11,058 nt of DNA from the NCBI GenBank assembly GCA_030605675.1, contig JAUWHV010000059.1, positions 1 through 11,058 of the forward strand, read 5' to 3'. The position numbers and the translations under genes were made by a program. Below the pieces are notes generated by a model, which was given only the letters and a program-made list of their open reading frames with translations, made no database searches and was not told the DNA's origin. This document shows, in pieces, positions 1 to 5,788 of this stretch. The DNA comes from Deltaproteobacteria bacterium (GTDB lineage Bacteria > Desulfobacterota > Dissulfuribacteria > Dissulfuribacterales > UBA3076). The first letter of the stretch is position 1. Each line of letters starts with the position of its first letter.

Positions 1-264
1 TTTCTACTTTCCTTTCGGCATATTCGCTCATTGACTTTAAAAAAGCTTTTACGGGGATAGTCCATGGCCAATTTGGCGGACAGCCAAATCCCTGTTTCAC
101 TTTCACCGTGTTTATATCTGTTGAAAATTGAAAATTTGTGGAAATACCCTTTGGAATTGAATATTGACGATTTTGTTTCTTCAACAATTTTCAATTTTCA
201 ATTTTACCCTGTTTAATTTCCGCTGTTGCGGAACCCCTTTGGGGATTTAACGGGGGCGTCAATT
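1..264. other. left-edge stretch, mostly intergenic, repeat- and hairpin-rich
   Basis: No gene can be named here. On the minus strand a frame without ATG is open from about base 106 to the left edge and reads ...NWPWTIPVKAFLKSMSEYAE..., which could be the start of a gene leaving the window. A second minus frame starting at an ATG at 65 is also open, and neither has a clear ribosome binding site. Hairpins seen: ATTTGGC (71-77) with GCCAAAT (83-89); TTCCGC (218-223) with GCGGAA (228-233); and immediately next to it CCCC (234-237) with GGGG (241-244). None is followed by a T-run on either strand, so they are not convincing terminators. The rest is AT-rich repeat, listed separately. Confidence 0.4.
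121..207. repeat. AATTTTCA-type repeats forming a 16-bp inverted repeat
   Basis: TTGAAAATTGAAAATT (121-136) is perfectly inverted by AATTTTCAATTTTCAA (186-201), with 49 bases between them. Both arms are built from an 8-base unit, AATTTTCA, and the second continues to about 207. The same unit recurs at 261-269 and 2948-2957, each time next to a copy of the 28-base direct repeat. No coding role is visible. It looks like a genome-wide intergenic low-complexity repeat. Confidence 0.7.
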
Positions 265-292
265 TTCAATCAAACAGGCTTTTCCCTCTGAA
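265..292. repeat. 28-bp direct repeat, copy 1
   Basis: This stretch begins TTCAATCAAACAGG and ends CCCTCTGAA. It is identical over 28 bases to 2968-2995 and in the same orientation. Both copies are preceded by AT-rich TTTTCAAT-type sequence, and they diverge completely after GAA. The two copies bracket the toxin-antitoxin pair, the coaD remnant and the first ATPase, a 2.7-kb segment. Confidence 0.9.
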
Positions 293-384
293 TGTCGGGC
301 TGGAGGATTGGCTTGATTCAGCGGATTCGTCGTAACAGTGACTGATACATTTGGTGGACGTCACGGACTATAGGTATGCTGATT

Positions 385-774
385 TTAAATTGTTTTCACA
401 TGGGGATAGGTGCGGATCAGGTTATCGGCAGTGAGAATAGTCAGGTTGTGGTGGCGGGCGGTGGCAACAATAATTTGATCTGCAGGATCTTTGTGGAAAG
501 TGCCGGGCAGGATGGTTGACTCCAGAGAAACATTAACAGACAAGGGAAGGATATGGATAAATTGGTCTTGAGTCGCTTTATCTAACCAGTCCCTGACAGG
601 TATGGAAAGACCAAGCTTGCCAAGACTAACCTTTTTTGCCACCTCCCATACACTGATGGCTGAGAGGAAGAAGGGATAATTATCAGCATTCTTGACAATA
701 GTAGCTATTTCTACAGAAAGGCGTTGAGGCTCCTCAACCATCCAGAGCCATATGTTGGTGTCAAGTAAATACAT
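385..774 (-). CDS. VapC-like PIN-domain toxin
   Basis: Probable type II toxin: a PIN-domain ribonuclease of the VapC family, 129 residues when started at the ATG at 774. The PIN acidic residues are visible: D5 in YLLDTN, E44 in SVWEVAKK, D96 and D99 in KDPADQIIVATA, and D117 in LTADN. These would bind Mg2+ for RNA cleavage in the cytoplasm. The ATG overlaps the antitoxin stop by one base (TAATG), which suggests translational coupling, so I prefer it to the upstream in-frame TTG at 783. The gene is second in a two-gene leftward operon. Family and neighbour make the toxin role likely, but its RNA target cannot be read from sequence. The frame is intact and all PIN acidic positions are kept, so it is probably active. 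Confidence 0.92.
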   Translation of the reverse strand: MYLLDTNIWLWMVEEPQRLSVEIATIVKNADNYPFFLSAISVWEVAKKVSLGKLGLSIPVRDWLDKATQDQFIHILPLSVNVSLESTILPGTFHKDPADQIIVATARHHNLTILTADNLIRTYPHVKTI

Positions 775-1010
775 TATTTGCAAGCCTCCCAGTCGTCCTC
801 TCCCAGCGGTTCGTCCCAGTCAGGACTGAATGTGACCGTGTTTTGTAAACAGCCAAGAAATTGTTCTGGGTCAGGCTTTGCAACAGTTGGAGGTACAACA
901 ACAGCGATCACCTTTCCACGGCGGGTAATCTCAATGGTTTCATTATCCTGTTCAACCGCACGAAAAAGCTTGGTGCATTTTGCCTTGAATTCAGTTACAG
1001 CTACTTGCAT
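774..1010 (-). CDS. Phd/YefM-family antitoxin
   Basis: Antitoxin partner of the adjacent PIN toxin, 78 residues from the ATG at 1010. The N-terminal half (MQVAVTEFKAK...TIEITRRGKVIAVVVPP, about residues 1-41) is the Phd/YefM DNA-binding fold, which in this family dimerises on the operon's own operator. The acidic C-terminal tail (about 50-78, ending DEPLGEDDWEACK) resembles the toxin-wrapping segment of such antitoxins. An in-frame ATG at 1028 exists, but AGGAG (1018-1022) lies seven bases before the ATG at 1010 and decides the start. The gene is first in the operon and its stop overlaps the toxin start. Autoregulation is expected from the family and is not directly visible. Confidence 0.92.
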   Translation of the reverse strand: MQVAVTEFKAKCTKLFRAVEQDNETIEITRRGKVIAVVVPPTVAKPDPEQFLGCLQNTVTFSPDWDEPLGEDDWEACK

Positions 1011-1017
1011 GGTCTTG

Positions 1018-1022
1018 CTCCT
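1018..1022 (-). promoter_or_regulatory. ribosome binding site of the antitoxin
   Basis: AGGAG on the minus strand, seven bases before the ATG at 1010. It favours that ATG over the in-frame ATG at 1028, which it would follow rather than precede. Confidence 0.8.
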
Positions 1023-1047
1023 GGTCATTTGACTATTTTATATGGTT

Positions 1048-1076
1048 ATAATACGAATTGCACTTCTCTTTGTCAA
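1048..1076 (-). promoter_or_regulatory. sigma-70-type promoter of the toxin-antitoxin operon
   Basis: On the minus strand TTGACA (1071-1076) is a perfect -35 box. It is followed by a 17-base spacer and TATTAT (1048-1053), five of six matches to the -10 consensus. Transcription would start near 1041, about 30 bases before the antitoxin ATG. The AT-rich stretch over and just after the -10 box (TATTTTATA/TATTATAAC, imperfectly symmetric) is a plausible operator for the antitoxin, but the symmetry is weak. Confidence 0.75.
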
Positions 1077-1104
1077 TGTTGCTGAAATATAAGTAGAGAT
1101 AAAC

Positions 1105-1220
1105 ATCCGGCCATCGGGTAGCGAGTCCTTGAATCGAAGAGGGTAATCCCTGAGATTAAGCGTAGGACATCGAGACGGCAGGCCATAAGCCGAAAGGTGG
1201 AAGGGATTGAGTTCCGAAAG
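1105..1220 (+). other. possible structured-RNA remnant (group II intron-like?)
   Basis: This GC-richer stretch between AT-rich flanks can fold into several nested hairpins. GTCCT (1125-1129) pairs with AGGAC (1164-1168). Inside it AGGG (1140-1143) pairs with CCCT (1148-1151) over a TAAT loop. CGGC (1176-1179) pairs with GCCG (1189-1192). Two CC-GAAA-GG motifs (about 1190-1197 and 1213-1220) could form GNRA-capped stems. The second would need more G/A/C-rich sequence on its right side but runs straight into the coaD fragment at 1221, as if cut off. GNRA-capped stems are common in self-splicing introns and other large RNAs. I do not recognise the family, and strand is assigned only from the reading of the hairpins. 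Confidence 0.3.
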
Positions 1221-1278
1221 GCTTATATATATCCAGCGGAACCCAGTTATAAGAATACGGTCTCTATGTTACGGGATA
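1221..1278 (-). pseudogene. fragment of coaD (frameshifted)
   Basis: This aligns to 5387-5445, inside the intact coaD on the same strand, with eight mismatches and one missing base over 59 positions (about 85% identity by eye). On the minus strand it reads LSRNIETVFL and then, after a one-base loss in the codon for Met125, TGFRWIYIS. The intact gene reads LSREIETVFL-M-TGFRWIYIS. A few more codons upstream (KLMDT, to about 1297) may also correspond to ALMNRK, with a codon missing. Similarity ends sharply at 1220 on one side and fades after about 1297 on the other. It covers roughly CoaD residues 115-134 of 166, so it is not functional. Confidence 0.85.
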
Positions 1279-1297
1279 AAGTATCCATAAGTTTATT

Positions 1298-1541
1298 CGG
1301 AACCAGCCTAATATTATGCTTATTTATAGACTCTTTTCATGCCTGCTTTTCACGCAGAGGGGCTTTTCCCTTGTATTTTATTCAATATCTGCTAATAATA
1401 TCCTTGTATATTCTGCTATAACTGGTTTTTTGTATATGTTGGAACTGGAGCAGGTAGCAAATTCCCAGGGCATGACACATAAGTGATTGATGCGCCACTT
1501 TTGCTTGAGCATCGAAATTACTATTCGAAAAAGGGCACAGA
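1298..1541. other. AT-rich intergenic stretch before the first ATPase
   Basis: I see no gene, terminator or clear promoter here. A minus-strand open frame crosses into the ATPase start, but it has no recognisable product and no ribosome binding site. The promoter of the ATPase probably lies here. Several AT-rich boxes exist around 1380-1430, and none has a well-spaced partner. Confidence 0.4.
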
Positions 1542-2912
1542 ATGACACCGAACATAATAAGGGATATTGATCCGGAACTGGTCAAGTGGAAAGAGAGTCG
1601 TTCACGACGTCCTCTCCTCGTGAGGGGAGCACGTCAGGTGGGAAAGACGTATTCCATAATCGAATTAGCAAAAGTAGCATTTGAAAACCACGTGGCAGTA
1701 AATTTTGAAGAGCGACCTGAATTTTCCATGTGTTTTCAATCTCTTGATGTAAAAGAAATCATGGAAAAGATTTCCGTTCTGTCCGGATCCGAGATAACGG
1801 CCGGGAAAACCCTTCTTTTTTTGGATGAAATTCAAGAATGTCCGCAGGCAATAGTAGCGTTGCGCTATTTTTATGAAAAATTCCCTGAACTTCACGTTAT
1901 TGCAGCAGGTTCTCTCGTTGAATTTGCCTTTAGGAGCAACGAATTCAGGATGCCTGTGGGACGCATAACTTTTCTTTTTATGGGTCCGCTTTCATTTGAT
2001 GAATTCCTGGGAGCTCTGGGATTTGACAAATTCAGGCAATACTTGGCAAGCGTAAACATTGGCTCAGTCATCGACCCGTTATATGACAAGGAGCTTGAGA
2101 AACTTCTGAGAAAGTACCTGATTATTGGAGGCATGCCGGGAGTTGTTTCAGAATATTTGAAAGGCATTTCTCCTGAAGAAATCAACATGATTCAGACATC
2201 CATTATCAAAACGTACCAGGCGGATTTTTCCAAGTATTCGTCGACCGCCAAACACAAGTACCTTAAAGATGTTTTCATATCAGCGCCGCGTATGGTTGGA
2301 GAGAGGTATAAGTATTCCCACGTCAACCCTAATGTACAGTCCCGTGATTTAAAAGACGCCCTTCTGCTTTTGGAAGAAGCTCAGTGTTTGAACAGGGTGA
2401 TACATTCGTCAGGACAAGGGGTCCCTCTTGGCGCCCAAACAAATGAAAAGAAATTCAAGATATTGTTTCTTGATGTTGGTCTGATGCAAAGATCGCTCGG
2501 ATTAGGCGCCGAATTGATGTTTCACGACAATCTCTTGACTGCAAATTTGGGCGGTGTCATAGAACAGTATGTCGGGCAGGAGATCCTTGCGGCAATTGAT
2601 TGGTATGAGGAGAGAAGCATATATTTCTGGGCAAGGGACGCAAAAAGCAGTAATGCCGAAGTTGACTACCTCCTGACATCAGGATCAACGGTTTATCCGG
2701 CAGAGGTTAAGGCCGGAAAAACCGGAACATTAAAAAGCATGCGCCTTTTTCTAAAAGAACACCCCTCCTGTCCGCTCGGAATTCGTTTTTCTATGCAAAA
2801 ACTTTCATTTCATGACAGGATTCTTTCGATCCCTCTTTACATGGTCAAACATTGGGAGCGCATTGTTAAATCGGATGAATTCAAAAAATTCATGAATATA
2901 ATGCTCGAATAG
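1542..2912 (+). CDS. AAA ATPase with C-terminal DUF4143 domain (first copy)
   Basis: This 456-residue protein belongs to the AAA_14/DUF4143 group of predicted P-loop ATPases, whose cellular role is not established. Walker A is GARQVGKT (29-36) and Walker B is LLFLDEIQ (91-98). AAGSL (121-125) sits at the sensor position, followed by the family's PVGRITFLFMGPLSFDEFL stretch (138-156). A helical, winged-helix-like middle (about 230-300) leads to a C-terminal part with VDYLL (D375 within it) and PAEVKAG (E388, K390). These fit the D...ExK core of the PD-(D/E)XK-like fold assigned to DUF4143. No signal peptide or membrane segment is seen. The start has only a weak GGG before ATG. The gene stands alone on the plus strand, ends in TAG, and lies between the two 28-base repeats. 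Confidence 0.9.
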   Translation: MTPNIIRDIDPELVKWKESRSRRPLLVRGARQVGKTYSIIELAKVAFENHVAVNFEERPEFSMCFQSLDVKEIMEKISVLSGSEITAGKTLLFLDEIQECPQAIVALRYFYEKFPELHVIAAGSLVEFAFRSNEFRMPVGRITFLFMGPLSFDEFLGALGFDKFRQYLASVNIGSVIDPLYDKELEKLLRKYLIIGGMPGVVSEYLKGISPEEINMIQTSIIKTYQADFSKYSSTAKHKYLKDVFISAPRMVGERYKYSHVNPNVQSRDLKDALLLLEEAQCLNRVIHSSGQGVPLGAQTNEKKFKILFLDVGLMQRSLGLGAELMFHDNLLTANLGGVIEQYVGQEILAAIDWYEERSIYFWARDAKSSNAEVDYLLTSGSTVYPAEVKAGKTGTLKSMRLFLKEHPSCPLGIRFSMQKLSFHDRILSIPLYMVKHWERIVKSDEFKKFMNIMLE

Positions 2913-2967
2913 GCATCCTTGTTCGTAGTTCGTGATTGGTTAATTCTTCAATTTTCAATAGTCAATA

Positions 2968-2995
2968 TTCAATCAAACAGGCTTTTCCCTCTGAA
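2968..2995. repeat. 28-bp direct repeat, copy 2
   Basis: Identical to 265-292 and in the same orientation. Here the repeat runs directly into AAGGAGG and an ATG at 3008, so it may be the conserved leader of a repeated gene family in this genome. Alternatively it marks the right end of a 2.7-kb accessory segment. Confidence 0.9.
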
Positions 2996-3007
2996 GGAGG
3001 TGAAATT

Positions 3008-3055
3008 ATGCCCACAATAGCAGAAGAATGGATTCAAGAAGGATTTGAGATCGGT
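3008..3055 (+). pseudogene. N-terminal stub of a lost gene (MPTIAEEWIQEG...)
   Basis: AAGGAGG (2994-3000) stands seven bases before an ATG, an ideal ribosome binding site. The first 16 codons read MPTIAEEWIQEGFEIG, a helical segment of the kind found in Rpn/PD-(D/E)XK transposase-like proteins (TIAEEWIQEG type). After that the frame becomes a low-complexity string (FFPEP...FSPPPEHPG) that is antisense to the end of the DUF202 gene and stops at 3166. I take it as a gene start whose body has been lost. A real 52-residue peptide is less likely. The family link is from memory of the motif only. Confidence 0.4.
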
Positions 3056-3092
3056 CTTTTCTTTCCAGAGCCTTTATTCTTCCCCTGGGCGA

Positions 3093-3410
3093 TTACATGT
3101 TTGCCCGTTCAGCCTCTTCCGTTTTTTTCTCCTCCGCCTGAACATCCCGGTTCATCTTTATATTAGTGATGACCCCCTGGGCAAGAATGACAATGCCGAC
3201 GGGGAGGAAAAGCCACCCAAACAACGTAACGAGCGGGTGGCCGGAGAACTTAACCATTGCCAATCCCCCTCCAAAGAATGCCAGGGCAGTGCGGAGGTAT
3301 GAAAGAAAAGTCCTCCTAATAGCAAGAGCGGTGCGGTATCCTGCCAGATGGTCCCGGACAAACACTTCTCTTTTTAGAGAAGGATCAACCCTTTTTTTTT
3401 GCATCGCCAT
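3093..3410 (-). CDS. DUF202 (YidH-like) small membrane protein
   Basis: This 105-residue inner-membrane protein of unknown function carries the family's core RRTFLSYLRTALAFFGGGLA (about 32-51) after DHLAGYRTALA. Two membrane segments are expected at about 39-55 and 60-82, with a charged cytoplasmic tail (EEKKTEEAERA). The start is the ATG at 3410, and a second in-frame ATG two codons later is equally possible. No good ribosome binding site is visible. A run of nine A residues lies in codons 4-6 and could slip. The gene stands alone between two rightward ATPase genes, and its 3' end overlaps the open frame that follows the stub at 3008. The family is clear; DUF202 proteins have no established reaction. 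Confidence 0.88.
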   Translation of the reverse strand: MAMQKKRVDPSLKREVFVRDHLAGYRTALAIRRTFLSYLRTALAFFGGGLAMVKFSGHPLVTLFGWLFLPVGIVILAQGVITNIKMNRDVQAEEKKTEEAERANM

Positions 3411-3704
3411 TTGTGAAACCGTTCACGGGTTCAGAGGTTCGCGGTAATTCTTCAGCTATGGACTTTAGGACTGTGGAAAAAATAGATAATGAAAAGACTA
3501 TCCTGCACAGGCCCCAAATGTCAAGAGGCATCAAAAAGCGGTAATCTCAGAGCGTCCTGAATCCATTTCGCCGTCTACAAAAATCGATTCGCGCTAAATT
3601 TTACTAAAATCGTCACCGGCTGGCGGTTCTGGCAAGTGTCTTGGAACAAACGTATCCCTGTCGCCCACTGGCCATAAGATATTGTCAGTTTTTTTTCTTT
3701 GTGG
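3411..3704. other. intergenic stretch between DUF202 and second ATPase
   Basis: No gene is seen. GGTTC-type short repeats occur at about 3420-3444 (GGGTTC, GAGGTTC), just upstream of the DUF202 start. A run of eight T at about 3690-3697 has no hairpin immediately before it, so it is not called a terminator. The regulatory part begins at 3705. Confidence 0.4.
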
Positions 3705-3731
3705 TTGCACAAAACCATTGTATCTTATAAA
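3705..3731 (+). promoter_or_regulatory. candidate promoter of the second ATPase
   Basis: TTGCAC (3705-3710) and TATAAA (3726-3731) each match the sigma-70 boxes well, but the 15-base spacer is short. The -10 box lies between the arms of the first palindrome, so binding there would block transcription. An alternative pair, TTGTAT (3718-3723) and TATACA (3740-3745), is weaker. Confidence 0.35.
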
Positions 3732-3772
3732 TACAATTATATACATATTTTATGTATATTGCAGATACAATA
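3717..3772. promoter_or_regulatory. array of palindromic operator-like sites
   Basis: Three symmetric elements stand in a row. ATTGTAT (3717-3723) faces ATACAAT (3731-3737). ATATACAT (3739-3746) faces ATGTATAT (3752-3759). TATTG (3757-3761) faces CAATA (3768-3772), the last arm lying in another ATACAATA. Half-sites of the ATACAA/TTGTAT kind recur about every 10-13 bases. The array ends ten bases before the ATPase start codon and covers its likely promoter. This is typical of a repressor-binding region, and the regulator is unknown. Confidence 0.55.
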
Positions 3773-3782
3773 TTGAGGCGCT

Positions 3783-5183
3783 ATGGAAATATCTCTCCAG
3801 CTTTTACAACAACACAATCCTTGGTGGTTCCGTGAAGAACTGATTTTGGATGATGAAAAGATAGCGGATTACGAACGGGAGGCATACCAGTATGTTCCGC
3901 CGATTCTGTCAGAGTTTCCGGTGAACACGGATGCCATTCTGACACTCCGGGGACCGCGACAGATTGGAAAAAGCACGAGCATGAAACTCCTTATTCGTAA
4001 TCTCTTGCTTGAATCAAAAATACCGAAGAAGCACATCTTCTATTTTTCATTGGATAGGATTGAGGATTACAATCAACTCTACGAATTGATAGACTGCTAT
4101 ATCCGAAACGCCAGGCCTGGAAATCCTCAACGGTTGTACGTTTTTCTGGACGAAATATCATTTGTACGCGAGTGGCAGCGTGGGGTAAAGGCGTTGGCGG
4201 ACGAAGGAAAGCTCAAGAATATAACGTTGTTGTTGACCGGATCCAACTTGATCGATATTCGCGGCGGGGCAGATCGGATGCCGGGTCGAAGAGGAAAGCT
4301 CTCAAAAGTCGACTTTGAACAATTACCCATGACATTTGCCGAGTTTGTCCATTTGACTGAACCTGCGATTGAATTGACCGATATCGATAGTCTCAACTAT
4401 CACAAAGACCTTCTTTTATGCCGTTTTGAGAATTATCTTGTCACCGGAGGTTTCCCTCTTTCCATAAACCTGTTTTTCACCCGAGGCTTCATCTCTTCTT
4501 ATGTGTACCAACTCTACATGAGTTGGATTGAGGGTGATATCGGGCGTGCAGGGAAGTTGGAGCGCAATCTTTACCAGATAATGTCCCGCGTTTTGGCACA
4601 TATCTCTACTGGAATAAGCTGGTACGGGCTCAGCAGAGAATCCGGTATCGCTTCCCATGCCACTGTACAGGAATATATTGAAATTTTGGGAAGAATGTAC
4701 GTTTTGCGGTCTGTCCCGTTTATCAATCTCTCATCGAAATTGCCGATGTACCGGAAAAACAGGAAGCTCTATTTTCAAGACCCTCTTATTTTCCACTGCT
4801 TTTCCGGGAAAGAAATGGGTATAGGGGATAATTTTTTTACCGAATGTCAGAGATTCTTGAACGATCCCCTTGGCAAGTCGAAATTGGTAGAGTCGGTCGT
4901 GGGCATGCATATCTTTCGACATTATCGAAATTGTTTCTATTGGCAGGGTCAGAAAGAAATCGATTTTATAGCCAAAAGAGGGAACAGATTGCATTTCTTC
5001 GAGGTCAAATATCAAGAAAAAGTGTCTGCTGCGGAGTTTCAATGGTTTAAGGCAATCGGACCCAAAGGGGTGCAACTAAATGTTATTACAAAACGGAATT
5101 TCGAAAAAAGCCAAGCAACAAATTTGGTTCCGGTACCGATTTTTTTGATTCAGTTAGAGGTCGGCCAAGAATATGACTTTTGA
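3783..5183 (+). CDS. AAA ATPase with C-terminal DUF4143 domain (second copy)
   Basis: A second, clearly divergent AAA_14/DUF4143 ATPase of 466 residues. Walker A is GPRQIGKST (57-65), Walker B is LYVFLDEIS (118-126) and LTGSN (151-155) is at the sensor position. A winged-helix-like region follows (about 265-315, ISWYGLSRESGIASHATVQEYIEIL). The C-terminal part has KEIDFIAKRG (D394) and FFEVKY (E407, K409), again fitting the D...ExK arrangement of a PD-(D/E)XK-like fold. Its N-terminus is about 30 residues longer than that of the first copy. GAGG lies four bases before the ATG. It converges with coaD and is preceded by the palindrome array. It shares family and layout with the first copy but few identical residues outside the motifs, so it is not a recent duplicate. 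The biological role is not established for this family. Confidence 0.9.
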   Translation: MEISLQLLQQHNPWWFREELILDDEKIADYEREAYQYVPPILSEFPVNTDAILTLRGPRQIGKSTSMKLLIRNLLLESKIPKKHIFYFSLDRIEDYNQLYELIDCYIRNARPGNPQRLYVFLDEISFVREWQRGVKALADEGKLKNITLLLTGSNLIDIRGGADRMPGRRGKLSKVDFEQLPMTFAEFVHLTEPAIELTDIDSLNYHKDLLLCRFENYLVTGGFPLSINLFFTRGFISSYVYQLYMSWIEGDIGRAGKLERNLYQIMSRVLAHISTGISWYGLSRESGIASHATVQEYIEILGRMYVLRSVPFINLSSKLPMYRKNRKLYFQDPLIFHCFSGKEMGIGDNFFTECQRFLNDPLGKSKLVESVVGMHIFRHYRNCFYWQGQKEIDFIAKRGNRLHFFEVKYQEKVSAAEFQWFKAIGPKGVQLNVITKRNFEKSQATNLVPVPIFLIQLEVGQEYDF

Positions 5184-5287
5184 AATCTGAGGTTCCAACC
5201 TGTCATGTTCATTCAGAAATGGGGTTATATCTCATGTGGACCCTGAACGACGAGTCAGGTGGCATAGAGATTCGGGGAAGCAATTTC

Positions 5288-5788
5288 TTATAACCCAAAC
5301 GCCTTTCTTAAACGCTCTTCCACTAATGGCGGGACAAGCCCGTCAAGACTGCCGCCAAAACGGGCGGCCTCCTTGACTATAGTGGAGCTTATATAAATCC
5401 AACGGAACCCGGTCATTAAAAATACAGTCTCTATTTCACGGGATAGCTTGCGGTTCATTAAGGCCCGCTGGAGTTCGTAATCAAAGTCCGAAACAGCCCT
5501 TAATCCGCGCAGTATGGCGCAGGCCCCATACTTGGCGGCAAGATCCACCAAAAGCCCGTCAAAACTGGTTATCTCTACTCTTCCATTCGTTCCTATTGTC
5601 TCACGAACCATTTCCAGACGTTCATCCAGGCTAAACAGACTCTCTTTGACAGGGTTGATACCAATGGCGATCACTACCTTGTCAAATAGCTTTAGTGCTC
5701 GATCAACAAGATCCAAATGACCATTAGTCACTGGATCAAAGGTGCCTGGATATACTGCTATGCGATGTGTGTGATTTGGTGATTGCAT
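5288..5788 (-). CDS. coaD: phosphopantetheine adenylyltransferase
   Basis: CoaD transfers AMP from ATP to 4'-phosphopantetheine, giving dephospho-CoA, the penultimate step of coenzyme A synthesis, in the cytoplasm. From the ATG at 5788 it has 166 residues, a usual length. Signatures: YPGTFDPVTNGHLDL (13-27, with the nucleotidyltransferase T/HxGH motif at 21-24), LRGLRAVSDFDYELQ (93-107, phosphate-binding Arg) and ISSTIVKE (133-140). The start is chosen because its ATG overlaps the rsmD stop (TAATG) and the conserved core begins ten residues later. A frame upstream to a TTG at 5809 adds only seven residues inside rsmD. It is last in the leftward cluster and probably translated by coupling to rsmD. 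A decayed copy of codons 115-134 lies at 1221-1278. Confidence 0.97.
   Translation of the reverse strand: MQSPNHTHRIAVYPGTFDPVTNGHLDLVDRALKLFDKVVIAIGINPVKESLFSLDERLEMVRETIGTNGRVEITSFDGLLVDLAAKYGACAILRGLRAVSDFDYELQRALMNRKLSREIETVFLMTGFRWIYISSTIVKEAARFGGSLDGLVPPLVEERLRKAFGL

Noticed and set aside
218..244. Adjacent hairpins as terminator of the toxin-antitoxin operon
   Set aside because: The stems are perfect but short, no T-run follows on the minus strand, and they lie about 140 bases after the toxin stop.
121..292. CRISPR-like array from the repeated AATTTTCA units
   Set aside because: Units are eight bases, touching or irregularly spaced, and there are no constant-length spacers and no cas genes.
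778..1032. Plus-strand open frame opposite the antitoxin
   Set aside because: It is an exact antisense shadow of the antitoxin gene, with no ribosome site and no recognisable product.
1221..1278. coaD fragment as an attachment site of an integrative element
   Set aside because: The match is only about 85% with an indel, lies in the middle of coaD and not at its 3' end, and there is no integrase in the window.
1382..1585. Minus-strand 67-codon frame upstream of and into the first ATPase
   Set aside because: It overlaps the ATPase start, has no ribosome site and shows no family motif. Its apparent protein-like stretch could not be tied to anything.
5184..5287. Terminator between the second ATPase and coaD
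   Set aside because: CCTGA/TCAGG and AGGTT/AACCT pairings exist, but they are five pairs or fewer and lack a T-run on either strand.
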